Below are positions 24,674 through 35,312 of a stretch of 64,000 nucleotides of DNA, piece after piece. Every line of letters begins with the position of its first letter. The first letter of the stretch is position 1. This stretch comes from Arion vulgaris (lineage: Eukaryota; Mollusca; Gastropoda; Stylommatophora; Arionidae): contig CM036768.1 in the NCBI GenBank assembly GCA_020796225.1, positions 42,296,789-42,360,788 of the forward strand, written 5' to 3'. The notes under the pieces are model-generated. The model did no database searches. It was not told the DNA's origin and saw only the letters and a list, made by a program, of their open reading frames with translations. A program made the translations under genes and the position numbers.

Positions 24674-26368
24674 TTGCTGTATTTTGTCATGGATTGACCG
24701 AGCATGGAGTATAAACTCAAGATAGTTAGAGCACATGTGTATATCAAATAAGCATAAGTCAAGTAGAGGATCATCATTGCAAGGGCTGCTCGGCAGCAGT
24801 AGTAGAAATCGATAAAAGTGATGCATGTCGTAGGTATGGCCGTGTTGCAGACACTGTTCAGATGGTATGCGGGCTCATAAATTTCGACCATGAGTAAGAA
24901 TGATACCTGTGACTTCAGCATAACTTCATTACACAGGAACACATTTCATATAATTATTAAATTCTACAAAGGTTGCAGAGAGAAGAATCTCGTGGCGTTG
25001 GATGCAGACGGCATGATTAATTAAACTGGCAATGAAGTTTACTTTACGCTTTACACGGATGGATTGTTAATTCTACACGAAAAGTCCACATGGCTTTCTC
25101 TGCAAGCTCGTGCGGCAGAATTATTAAGGAAGACAGTGCATTTAGTATGACAACAAATAGCATGACAATGGAATTACAGTCCGTGACTATGATACTAATT
25201 TGGCTATTCATTGAGAATGATGATCCATAAGGTGAAGGTTAGTTCAATGCGCAGGCAATAGACTAAATCACTACAAGCTTCAACAAGTTGCAGAATTAAA
25301 CGCATCTTGGTTTTAGGGCACATGGGTGTCGTTGGCAATGAGAAAGCAGACAGACTGGCTGGTTATGTCACCTTATCAGGGGATCACTCGTGGGAACAAC
25401 TCTAGCCATCTGAAATTGGATTCTATATTTGTCCGTTCTTGGGCCATCCATTATGTATATTGGCCGAATAGGGACCGTGTCTCTTCGGCTGTACATTTGT
25501 TGAGTTCCACCCCACAGGTATGTTGCTTAGCAACGATCTGGTGCCTCGTCTTCTCTCGTCGATACTCAGCCATTCTTATCATCCTGTTCCCACTTCATCC
25601 TCTGCAATACTTATGGGGCAGATAAGTTGTTTTTTGAGGGTGTGCGCTGTGATTCGAGATGGCACGGCATTAATACTTCCCTCTTACTGCTTCACATTTA
25701 GTAGAGTTGCCTCCCCAGTTATTTCATCTTCACCCGTCATACAACTGCTCTACCATCTATCCATGTCGGAATCAGACAGAAACATCCGCTTCCTGATGTG
25801 TAGACGTCTTCTTGTTAGACAGGTGGGTATGAGATCCTTCATATCTGTCGTCATTCATCCTCTTTAGAGAAATGAATTAGTTCATTTAGGATTTATTGTG
25901 TGTGATTGTATGTTCCTGAAGAGACTTATAGTCAATACGTTGAATTTGTGTTAGTTTTACGATCTTTGTATACATTTTTACTTGCTTCTGTGATACCATA
26001 GCATTCGTTCTTAGTCCAGAAACGCCAATGTGTGCAGATCACCGCAGCCACCCTCGTTTTCTCCAGATCTAATCTGATCCGCTCTGACCACCTCAGATTT
26101 CAGATTTCCGTACATCGCAGCCAATAACGATAACTTTCTGAACGCCCTCATAGAGTGTAGTCGCAAATAGGATTTTCAATTAAATCAATCCACGTCAACT
26201 GCTAGATTGCAAAAACTGGATTTGAAAATTGAACAGCACTGCAGGTATATGACTAAGCTGATCATTCAACATCGGACTGGTTCGGTTAGTTGATAGACTC
26301 TGGTAGAGATATTACAAGGAGATAGGAGAACCTACTATCATATCCAGACTGAAAAGTAGATACTCTAC

Positions 26369-26420
26369 ACTGAAACTGAACTGAAACTGAACTGAAACTG
26401 AACTGAAACTAAACTGAAAC
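26369..26420. repeat. Short tandem repeat, 12-bp unit
   Basis: About four copies of an ACTGAACTGAAA unit. It precedes the degraded non-LTR tail at 26440-26680. Bases 25871-26368 hold nothing recognised. Confidence 0.8.
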
Positions 26421-26439
26421 TTTTAGAAAAAGAAGATGT

Positions 26440-26680
26440 CGGTGGATGAGTCATATATGACGTATGTTGGTGGATATATCCTATAACAGTAGGAACACTG
26501 GCTAGGAAAGCTATACGAGTGTAATCCGACAGGAAAAGAATACATGGAAGTCCAAAAGAAAAATAGTGAAGATCTTTGGAAAGAGAGTTGAAAGAATGTG
26601 ACCTTACATGGTAAACAATTAGTAGAAAGACAATAGAACGGCAACAATATGAAAGATATTTTGTAAACTTTATGTGATCA
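26440..26680 (+). pseudogene. Probable non-LTR 3' remnant
   Basis: In one frame the plus strand gives RTLARKAIRV and SDRKRIHGSPKEK, then KRVERM, recalling the arginine-rich GRPK block near the C terminus of non-LTR elements. The match is short and interrupted by stops, so it is a weak call. Confidence 0.35.
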
Positions 26681-26844
26681 AGCGAGACACTAAGATGATT
26701 TAGATAGAATAGTAATTTGTGAGATAGTAAAACTAACATGTCATTTGTAGAAGAGTCAAACTCAGTGTCTAGTACCACTGAATTGCAAAATTATTTCTAT
26801 GAGAATGTTAAGGCTATGATGATATTATTTTGACCATAAATTAT

Positions 26845-27955
26845 AATCTGTGAGAATGTAAGACACAATTGTAATCTGTGTGAGAATGTAAGACTAGTGT
26901 GTAATCTGTGTGAACGTAAGACTAGTGTGTAATCTGTGTGAATGTAAGACTAGTTTGTAATATGTGTGAATGTAAGACTTGTTTGTAATCTGTGTGAATG
27001 TAAGACTAGTTTGTAATATGTGTGAATGTAAGACTAGTTTGTAATCTGTGTGAATGTAAGACTAGTTTGTAATCTGTGTGAATGTAAGACTAGTTTGTAA
27101 TCTGTGTGAATGTAAGACTAAATGATGTATGTGAGAATGTAAGACTAGATTGTTATCTGTGAGATTGTAAGACTAAATGATGTATGCGAGAATGTAAGAC
27201 TAAATGATGTATGTGAGAATGTAAGACTAAATGATGTATGTGATAATGTGAAACTAAATGATGTATGTGAGAATGTAAGACTAAATGATGTATGTGAGAA
27301 TGTAAGACTAAATGATGTATGTGAGATTGTAAGACTAAATGATGTATGCGAGAATGTAAGACTAAATGATGTATGTGAGAATGTAAGACTAAATGATGTA
27401 TGTGAGAATGTAAGACTAAATGATGTATGCGAGAATGTAAGACTAAATGATGCATGTGAGAATGTAAGACTAAATGATGTATGTTAGAATGTAAGATTAA
27501 ATTATGTATGTGAGAATGTAAAACTAAATGATGTATGAGAATGTAAGACTAAATGATGTATGTGAGAATGTAAGACTAAATGATGTATGTGAGAATGCAA
27601 GACTAAATGATGTATGTGAGAATGTAAGACTAAATGATGTATGTGAGAATGTAAGACTAAATGATGTATGTGAGAATGCAAGACTAAATGATGTATGTGA
27701 GAATGTAAGACTAAATGATGTATGTGAGAATGTAAGACTAAATGATGTATATGAGAATGTAAGACTAAATGATGTATGTGAGAATGTAAGACTAAATGAT
27801 GTATGTGAGAATGTAAGACTAAATGATGTATGTTAGAATGTAAGATTAAATTATGTATGTGAGAATGTAAGACTAAATGATGTATGTGAGAATGTAAGAC
27901 TAAATGATGTATGTGAGAATGTAAGACTAAATGATGTATGTTAGAAGGTTAAACT
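26845..27955. repeat. 27/28-bp minisatellite, about 40 units
   Basis: A 1.1-kb array has two unit types. The left third has a 28-bp unit with GAATGTAAGACTAGTTTGTA. The rest has a 27-bp unit with GAATGTAAGACTAAATGATG and TATGTGA. Since 27 is a multiple of three, open frames appear on both strands (repeated ENVRLNDVC on plus, HHLVLHSHI on minus). They have no other gene feature and are repeat artefacts. The array lies about 140 bp upstream of the second M13 exon. Confidence 0.92.
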
Positions 27956-28098
27956 GTAATGTAACATATGAGGATTGGTATGGTTTTGTTCTGATCGAGT
28001 GACCTGCACGTCATAAATGTAGTCAATATAAATTGTTTATGATAACGTTTGAATGATAGACAACATAAAATACTTGACTAAATAACTTTATATTTCAG

Positions 28099-28176
28099 AA
28101 TGCAGCTATAACCTACAATGTTATGTATGTCGATCGTGCCATGAACGACACATTTTTGAAGAACTTCTATAAAAAC
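28099..28176 (+). CDS. Internal exon of M13-family metallopeptidase
   Basis: This 78-bp exon lies between TATTTCAG and GTATGC, phase 0 at both ends. It encodes 26 residues: NAAITYNVMYVDRAMNDT followed by FLKNFYKN. It joins the first exon in frame, so the helix ending in IKEK continues directly, as in M13 enzymes, where a short segment with a conserved (I/V)xYxD-like turn follows. No residue is missing at either junction compared with the family layout. The preceding intron of about 14.3 kb contains Penelope loci 1 and 2 and the minisatellite ending at 27955. Confidence 0.85.
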
Positions 28177-28479
28177 GTATGCAATTATTAATCAATTGTG
28201 ATTTGTTTTACAAAGTGCTATCTCCTTACCTTGCTTTTATTGTCTGTATATTTCATTTATTATAATTTGTGATTTTCTTTGTTCACATCATCGACATATT
28301 TAACTGTCTTCTCCAGTGTTTAGTCATCTCGTTCATTATCTGATTCTACAGAATTTAACGATACAGCAATTATATGTGTCTACAAACTTTGAATTCTATA
28401 GCAATTCTGCTCTCAGAAAACGATAGCTGACCAGAACCCATTGTAGTCGAATGTAACAAATTGTTAAGTATGCGTAAAG

Positions 28480-28485
<6 letters not shown>

Positions 28486-28517
<32 letters not shown>
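28486..28517. repeat. (AT)n microsatellite at Helitron 3' side
   Basis: Sixteen AT dinucleotides in a row. It directly abuts the inferred 3' end of the Helitron; a second AT run abuts the other end at 36242. Confidence 0.9.
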
Positions 28518-28660
28518 CTGTACTCGATGCTACCTCCAAAAAAATTGAATTTAAAGGAAACTCGGTATAACAATATTTAATAATTATTTTGGATAATTGT
28601 CCTTTTGTTCATTTTCTTGGAGAAAAAAACTTACAATTTAACGTTTCATTTTAATTCTGT

Positions 28661-29301
28661 TTATTGAAGTGCTCTTTGATATACAATATTCTTTGTTTTT
28701 CCGTCTGGTGCGTACACGAATAAATCAGAAGGTTTTCCCACGCGTAAACAGGCCACATATATCTGTCCATGTGAAAAGCATGGATTTCCCAAATGTAGTC
28801 CACACACTTGTAGCGATTGTCCTTGTGATTTGTTGATGGTCATTGCAAAGGAGGTCGCCCGGAAACTACAAGCGTTTGAATTCGAATGGCATGTCTGTTG
28901 GAATCATTGGGATGCGTGGCAATAGTATATCTTCTATTTTAAATTTTCCATTTAAAATTGTACCTTCCATGATATTGTTCATCATATTTTTCACTAAAAG
29001 CCTGGTACCGTTGCAAAGTTGTGGTGGATTGATGTTTCGGAGAAGAATGATAGGCACGTCAATTTTCAAGTTAAAACATGTGGTGGCATGTCTGGCAAAT
29101 CAAGTGAATTCAAGAATTCAGGTGGATAATTGACAACTTCGTCTTGATTCATTACAGTATCGATGGACTTATACGTTGTCACATCGCCTGGTAATTTGTT
29201 TTAAATGCTCAAATTCATGGCATATACATCCTTGTTTTTTTGTTGCTAATATTGGACGTGCACTGAGCCACTGATGATTTTTGTAATTATGTACAATATT
29301 T
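28661..29301 (-). pseudogene. Helitron helicase, C-terminal part
   Basis: The minus strand reads [19 protein letters not shown], then KIDVPIILLRNINPPQLCNG and GTRLLVKNMMNNIMEG. After one frameshift it reads MTINKSQGQSLQVCG and GQIYVACLRVGKPSDLFVY. These are the late motifs of PIF1-type helicases: TINKSQGQ is the Q-G-S/T-L region and YVA-SRV is the arginine-finger block, here ACLRV with S to L. It stops at 28661. The 5' side continues across Penelope locus 3. Confidence 0.85.
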
Positions 29302-29415
29302 GGCGACGAATATCGAAATAGGGAAGACTGCAGTAAAACTTGGTAAATAGTGAAACACGTACAAACAAAGTATTATAGTTTTACAAAATACATAAACAGT
29401 GACGATAAACAGCAA

Positions 29416-29443
29416 CGTTTCGACCAACAAGGCCTTTATCAAG
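29416..29443 (-). ncRNA. Hammerhead-like core, Penelope locus 3, minus arm
   Basis: The minus strand reads CTTGATAAAGGCC, TTGTT, GGTCGAAACG, identical to the locus 2 minus arm copy. Stem II and GAAA are intact, with U3 and A8. Confidence 0.45.
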
Positions 29444-31045
29444 CAAACGAACAAACAGGAGTGACAAATTAAAATGAAACACAAATGGACGACCAAATAC
29501 CAACGTATCTAAGGAAAATCTGGAATAAAAACGAATAACGAAATAAATGTAACACAAAAACACACATAAAAACTAGAAATAGAAAAGAAACAATGAAACA
29601 TCTAGTAAATATATAACTTGAATACATGCAACATATACCCATATAGATTATAAAGCATGGGAAGAGAAAGTACTAAGAAGCATAAGAATGTAATACATGC
29701 AACATATACCCATGAGATTACAAAGCATGGGAAGAGAAAGTACTAAGAAGCATAAGAATGTAATACGTTGATTCCGCGTGGTCGCAAGGTACCATACAAA
29801 GAAATCAACCGATTCTCCAGAGCAAATCGACTACGATCATCAGAGGAACATGATCGGATGGCTGTGACCTGGACATCGCAAGCTCCTGAATGGCCAGTAT
29901 CATTGAAATGGGTAGCTACAGGGTCACAGAGCATTGGCGTATATCGCGCAAGTGTTGGGCGAATCGGTCACTGAGTCTCCTGCCGGTTTCCCAATATAGG
30001 CCTTGTTGCACCGCTTGCAGATAATGGCATAGATAATATTACAGGACTCGCACGTGAAACTGTCTTCAACAACGAACGTGGCTTTGGAAAAGACACCGTG
30101 CGGGTCTGTATTACATTAGCACAAGTGTTGCAGCGCCGACGGCCACACTGGATGGTGCCAAAATGACTCTGGATGTTAGGCTTGAGGCGACTGTGAACCA
30201 ACATATCCTTAAGGCTTCTGTCCCGTCTGTACGCCACCAAAGGATAGTGTTGGAAGATGGAACGTGTATCAGGATCAGACTGAAGAATGGAGAGATGACG
30301 GAATAAGACTTTCTTCACAAGGGAACTATGAGGGTGGAAACTTGTCTTAACTTCCACCTCATGGTTCCTGTGAAAAGTCATTCCGTCATCTCATTCTTCG
30401 ATCTGATCACGTTCATCTTCAACAATCCTTTGTCGCAGGACAAGCAGAGTTGTTCTGTCGCTCAACTCATCAGACGACCATCCATGTGCCGTCGCTGCAA
30501 CCTTGCTTATGAATACAGACCCGCACGGTGTCTTTCAAAGCCGTTCATGTGACAGTTCCGTGCTATATATGCCATTAGCTGCAATCGATACGGCTATGAA
30601 CGGCAAACTCGTGACCGTTGCCAACACGCGATATGCCAATGCTCTGGACACTGTAATACCATTCAATGATACTGCATTCGAAACTGCTGTCATGCACCAT
30701 CGATCATGTCTTCTGATGATCGTAGATCATTGCGAAATCGATTTCTTGTATGTTACCTACTGGGATCAACGATGTACATTGATATAGCTCTGCTTTCTCT
30801 TCCCATGCTTGTATCTCTTGGTTATGTGCATGTACATTCTTATGCTTCTTGTACTTCTCTTCATGCTTATCTATGGATATGTTCATGTATTCAAGTTGTA
30901 TATTTACTAGATGTTTCATTGTTTCTTTTCTATTTCTGATTTTTATGTGTTTTGTGTTACATTTCGTTATTCGTTTTATTCAATTTTCCTTAGTACGTGT
31001 ATTTGATATCATTGTGTTCATTTAATTTGTACTCCTGTTTCGTTG

Positions 31046-31069
31046 CTTGATAATGACTTGGTCGAAACG
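31046..31069 (+). ncRNA. Shortened hammerhead-like core, Penelope locus 3, plus arm
   Basis: It reads CTTGATAATGAC, TTG, GTCGAAACG. Four bases of stem II are missing, but GAC/GTC can still pair. GAAA is kept, and positions 3 and 8 are U and A. Confidence 0.4.
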
Positions 31070-31133
31070 TTATTTTATCGTACTTGTGTATTTTGAAAAC
31101 TAAGTACTGTTTGTACGTGTTCCTACAATATTT

Positions 31134-32788
31134 AGGACAACTTTATGAATCAATTCGTCTGTGGTCGCTATGATGTTACAGAAGTTTGTTGGCAATGTGA
31201 TACATCATGTGGAATCATCGATTGGCATTTTCCCATTCCCAATATCCAACAATTGTTTTGCCAAACGTTCAGCGGTTTCATCATGTTGTAGTTGTATACG
31301 CATATTGGTCTTCAAAGTCAATTCATGTATGTGTTGCTATAAAACTAATGATTTCAGGTATGCATTAAGTTCATCAGCGGGTATTGATCTTGGTATAACT
31401 GGTAGAGTTTTCCGGAAATCGCCAGACAATAAATGAGTGCGCCACCGAAGAGCTGGTCATTTCCTCTCAAATCTTTTAGTGTACGATGAAGCGCTTCTAA
31501 TGCTTTTTGTGCGCCATAGTACATTCATCCCATATAATGAGTTGACATAATTGGAGTACTTTACCCATTGCAGAATTTGTGTTGATATTGCATGTTGGTG
31601 TCTCAGTGATTTCCATATTCAACGGCAATTTCAGCGCTAAATGCGCTGTTCGGCCACCATCTAAAAGAGTTGCCGCAATTCCAGAAGATGCGATTGCCAG
31701 TGTAATATTATTTTGTGATCGTATGGTTGCCATTCCCAATTGTACCAGTGCTTTATTAGTGATTATATATCCCCAAACATATGTCCTCAATCGAAACCAA
31801 TGCCTCATTATATACGTTTGGTATGAATTGAATGTCAGGATTTTGATTCGTCGTACGCAAGCGATGTAGGGTGTCTTCACCCATGTAGTCTTTGTATTTT
31901 TCCCAAAGTTCTTTTGGATTGGATGGGAAGCACGTTGTTAATATTACTGGCAAATAATGTGCGTATTTTCTGTGGTCGTGCAGTATTGGATGCATCAGCC
32001 AGTGAAGTGTCCCAATGTGCATCGTTTTCAAGAAGATTTAATTCTTGGCAAGCTTCACGATAAGTAGCACATACTTGACCGTTAACTGTTCTCAATTCTT
32101 GGAAGGATGTTGGTCCACGTTCGTTGATTAACAGTAATCGCAAGTAAAGCATTCTGCATTGTTTGGATGAACAGTGTACAAACGGCCTAACGCGTTGGTC
32201 GAATATAAATTGGAATATCCTTCAACTGCTTTACCTTGTTTGCGACGTTGAAACTTTTTCGCTGCTGCATTCCATGTGTAGTATGTTGGCAGTACAGAGT
32301 AAAGTAGCGTCTTTGCAAATATATCATCTCTACACAATGAGAAAAATGCAGTTAACGTTGTTGGCGATGGTGACAATGATCGTGCATGTGCATTTTCTGT
32401 TGTGAAGTACACGCGCTGTCCATTTTCAAGGTGCACTGCCAAATGAATAACTGTTGGATGTCGTTCACGGATTGGAAATAATAAAATGCGCCATAATGCT
32501 TCATTGCTACTAGTGTAGATTCCCAGTTGATAATGCTCGATTTCATTGATGGATGCAGTTATATTTGCCACTTGAAAAACTGCCATATCGCTTCCTTTGT
32601 TGACATATTTGCAAATGTTCTTGATCGATTTCACCGTATTGCAATACTCGATCGAATGTACTTGATCGAGACAAACAGATGATGAACAACAAATATCAGG
32701 ATTTTGATTAAAACTGTAGCAATACACGCATAATCTATCCATTTTTCCAATAACCACATTTGGATGAAGACTGTGAACATAATACTCG
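31134..32788 (-). pseudogene. Helitron Rep-helicase protein, central part
   Basis: The minus strand reads HPNVVIGKMDRLCVYC (cysteine-rich motif), then after a deletion VKSIKNICKYVNKGSDMAVF, RILLFPIRERHPTVIHLAVH and TLLYSVLPTYYTWN. Next come a GRLYTVHPNNAECFT block, RGPTSFQELRTVNGQVCATY, LGMATIRSQNN, IASSGIAATLLDGGRTAH and LCQLIIWDECTMAHKK (Walker B-like DE). The Walker A P-loop expected between LVQLGM and ATIRSQNN is deleted at about 31735. Several frameshifts are present. It is therefore a non-functional remnant. Confidence 0.85.
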
Positions 32789-32790
32789 TA

Positions 32791-34984
32791 TAGTCTGTCC
32801 ATTAATTCGTGAGCACGTTAGAAATTGATTTTCTCGAAAACTACCTGTTGGATCTCAGTGATTTTTGCATGCAGCCTTAGAATATCCATGACGCTAAAAT
32901 AAAGCTAACCAGTAGTTCATAGATGCTACGGATTTTGCACATCGGCGAATTCCTTTGATCTTTTATGACAATTTCAAATACGGGTGCTCAAATTTTAGAT
33001 TTTACAGTAATCCCTAGAATTTGTCCATGTCAATTATATTCATAGGTGTATCTCCATATTAACTTTATAGGTCAAGTAATTAATTGTGTTGCCCTTTATG
33101 TGCAATCGTGAACTTGGATACAATATGCAACAACAGTTAGTCCTCCCTTCGGTCACCATTAGACCCCAGGGTGTCTTAACTTCACCACAAATTGTATGAT
33201 GGTAGACGCATTTGGATATGGAAATGTATACGTTGCTATTTCTCAGTCTGTAATCAAAATATGATTTGTATCATCCCGAATCTGACGATTCCATGAGGTT
33301 GATAATTGTTACTGGCTGGACAAATTGTAATCCATCTCGGTGCCAGTACTCGTCTTCCTCTCGGAGCACATGTTCAACACACTTCTTCCAGAACTGCATG
33401 TCTATCATTGAGAGGACTCACGTGTCAGAACTTCAACATCACACATTTTAAACGTCCTGTTCTGTTCGGCAACTTGCCCTTTTACTTTAGCCCAGACAAG
33501 CTCTATCGGATTGAGGTGAGCATGATATGGAGGTAGTCGCAAAGACGTGTGGCCGTATTCCGCAATGATTTTGTCAATATGAAACACCTTTGTCTTATTT
33601 GTCATCCTCACCAGGTGCAACAACTCGGGTTTCAAATATGTATCATCGAAGCTGACATTTTCCTTAGCAAGCCAAGTCCTAATTTGATCTTTTGTATTTG
33701 ATGCAGTTGGTACTTTGTCTTCCGCTGATACTGCGTTGTGATAGGATGCATTATCCATTACCAAGCATGATGGTCTGTTTAGAATTGGAAGTAGATCTTT
33801 CTCCATCCAGTGCCTGAAAATATGTCCATTCATTTCTGTGTGGTAGTCCCTACCGTCGGTACTTTTTGATTGCAAAAAAAAGTCCAGCGTCATGGACATG
33901 ACCTTCTTCACTGCTTCCTGCATGTGTTAGTATAATACGCTACCCTTTGCTGCTTGGTATTTTTCTTTTCTGTTCACCGTCTACTGATTGCCATTCTTTA
34001 GCATTGGTGTGGTGAGCATTGACCAAGGATTCGTCCAAATATACAATATCATAGCCTTGCCTCCGCCGCTCACGGATCTGCCTCAGGTATTTACTTCGCG
34101 CAGCAATTAAATATGGTTTTTCACAAATAATATTCCTGCCGCCTATAGTTTTTCTGAAGGTGAAGCCGGCGGCTCTTACAATTTTCCATAGAGTACTTTT
34201 AGAAATGTATATGCTGCAATCTGATTGCAGTTTTAATTTCAGTTTCCTGAGAGTAACAAGTTGATTTGTCGCAAACATTTTCAAGAGCTCCCGTCTTATG
34301 ACATCTATGTCAAAGTCGTCAATTGTTCTTTTCCTTCCTTGCTTGACATTAGTGCACTTTGTGTCCTGTTTAATCCATCGGGAAAAGGATTCTCTATTCA
34401 GACCAAGCGCCAGTTGCGTTCGTTTCTTAGGGTTATGAATATCGCAATATAGATGACCTCTCTTAGATTCCCTACGGAAGTGTTGGTATAGTAAAACTGT
34501 AACCTTCTGCATTGTTATAAATGTGCACTTCAGACTCATTATGAATGTGATATCAATGTCAGTTTTGATAAGCCAACAAATATGATACAATAGCTTCATA
34601 CAAATAGCGAGATACACCTATAACTATACAACGGTATCTCAATTATAACGTCATATGCTTTCCGCTTTCAAAGTCGACTGGGTTAGGTGCACGGAATTCC
34701 CGTGAAATTGTTGTTTACTCACGATATTTTAATTTTACCATAATGTATTTTTAGAACAACGCGTCTGTGTACCGTAGATCTGTTACTATTGTGTACAATC
34801 CGGTGAGATTGATTTTAATATAACCTGAAGAAGAAATATTTCCAACTACATCAAATTTTCTTGGAAAAAATATTTCTCTAGCGTCATGGATATTCTAAGG
34901 CTGCTTGCAAAAATCACTGAGATCCAACAGGTAGTTTTCGAGAAAATCAATTTCAAACGTGTTCACGAATTAATGGACAGACTA
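32791..34984 (-). mobile_element. IS630-Tc1-mariner superfamily transposon with 105-bp inverted repeats
   Basis: The ends are near-perfect inverted repeats of about 105 bp beginning TAGTCTGTCCATTAATTCGT. They lie at 32791-32892 and 34878-34984 and are flanked by TA on each side (32789-32790, 34985-34986), the target duplication of this superfamily. The flanking Helitron frame (FNLGAFHYNT on one side, YYVHSLHPNVVIGKM on the other) is rejoined if the element is removed. The transposase gene inside runs on the minus strand. Confidence 0.88.
33405..34617 (-). pseudogene. DDE transposase, frameshifted
   Basis: The N-terminal half (34617-33940) has a helix-turn-helix region (TQLALGLNRESFSRWIKQD, LVTLRKLKLKLQSDC, ISKSTLWKIVRAAGFTFRK) and the first aspartate in YDIVYLDESLVNAHHT. 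A frameshift follows at KG, where RIILTHAGS continues in another frame. The second half has DYHTEMNGHIF, the second aspartate in LVMDNASYHN and the glutamate in LRLPPYHAHLNPIELVWAKV. The second D and the E are separated by 83 residues, much longer than in Tc1 or mariner. It catalyses cut-and-paste transposition in the family; this copy is broken. Confidence 0.88.
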
Positions 34985-34986
34985 TA

Positions 34987-35312
34987 GTATTGTAATGGAA
35001 TGCACCTAGATTGAAATCAGCGTGCAGTGTTCGTCTGGATAGAGTAGTGCGTATCCGAACGGTTTGCAGACTTGCTTCCCGTTGCTCGATTGTTTCAGCT
35101 GAACGGACTTGAGCAGTGCGTACTCGATTTGTTCCTAGTCTTGCTTCACGTTGCTCGTCTGTTTTAGGACGAACGGGCTTCAGCGGTGCATACTCGAACA
35201 GTTTGCAGTCTTGCTTCCCGTTTGCTCATCTGTTTCTGAAGCTAGTATGCCTTTCTCTTTCGTGCTCTAGGTGTAGAAGGGCCAATAGCTTTTCGTTTGG
35301 GAAGCATAATTG
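34987..35312 (-). pseudogene. Helitron protein, N-terminal part
   Basis: The minus strand starts with MLPKRKAIGPSTPRARKRK. It continues through stops and frameshifts with KREARLQTVRVCTAEARS, KTDEQREARLGTNRVRTAQ and EQREASLQTVRIRT, a basic heptad-like repeat of E-QREARL-R-R. It ends with LHADFNLGAFHYNT, where the DDE transposon interrupts it. Such QREARL repeats are common at the N terminus of Helitron proteins. Confidence 0.7.

Larger units (their letters stand above)
22003..24690. mobile_element. Penelope-like element locus 2, head-to-head pair
   Basis: The minus arm (22925 to 22003) holds the linker, a GIY-YIG remnant (NNAYIGETGKRLSDRF in one frame) and the 3' end. The plus arm (22926-24690) is longer: LPSFLKIRTPFVCFV, SPPLSC-like fingers, GTKMGPSYACLFMGYLEHLVW, the catalytic YIDD at 23361-23372, FLDITITIYLSTITTSVYYKPTD, linker, a degraded GIY-YIG and the 3' end. 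Frameshifts occur throughout. The right terminus stops short of the usual CACGTA end. No convincing target duplication was found. Confidence 0.85.
21670..25870 (+). pseudogene. RNase H-bearing non-LTR element split by Penelope locus 2
   Basis: The left part (21670-22000) reads GWPQGSHLSPVLFNIYK, the RT motif before the catalytic box, then a degraded aspartate region near 21790. The right part (about 25030-25870) has TLYTDG, SLQARAAELLRKTV, LVLGHMGVVGNEKADRLAG (RNase H end motif) and a C-terminal segment with PSSYC-TFS and SDRNIRFLMCRRL. The order and strand fit one element of I-type architecture interrupted by the Penelope pair at about 22003-24690. The 300 bases after the pair are too degraded to align. 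Multiple stops show that it is dead. Confidence 0.65.
29302..31123. mobile_element. Penelope-like element locus 3, head-to-head pair in Helitron
   Basis: The exact 10-bp direct repeat TACAATATTT flanks it (29292-29301 and 31124-31133). The minus arm (about 30345 to 29302) has the linker (SLKDMLVHSRLKPNIQSHFG, CGRRRCNTCANVIQT), a frameshifted GIY-YIG (NIIYAIICKRC, AYIG) and DDRSRFALENRLIS. The plus arm (30345-31123) has a more decayed linker and nuclease. No RT is present on either arm. The helicase frame resumes outside the repeats, so one event inserted the whole pair. Confidence 0.88.

Noticed and set aside
27153..27836. Repeat proteins (His-Leu-rich on minus, ENVRLNDVC on plus)
   Set aside because: They arise from a 27-bp tandem unit being a multiple of three. 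Both strands are open, and there is no start context, signal or neighbouring coding support.
32783..34987. Inverted Helitron duplication as explanation of the 105-bp inverted repeats
   Set aside because: TA on both sides, the transposase inside and the rejoined Helitron frame show that they are transposon ends.
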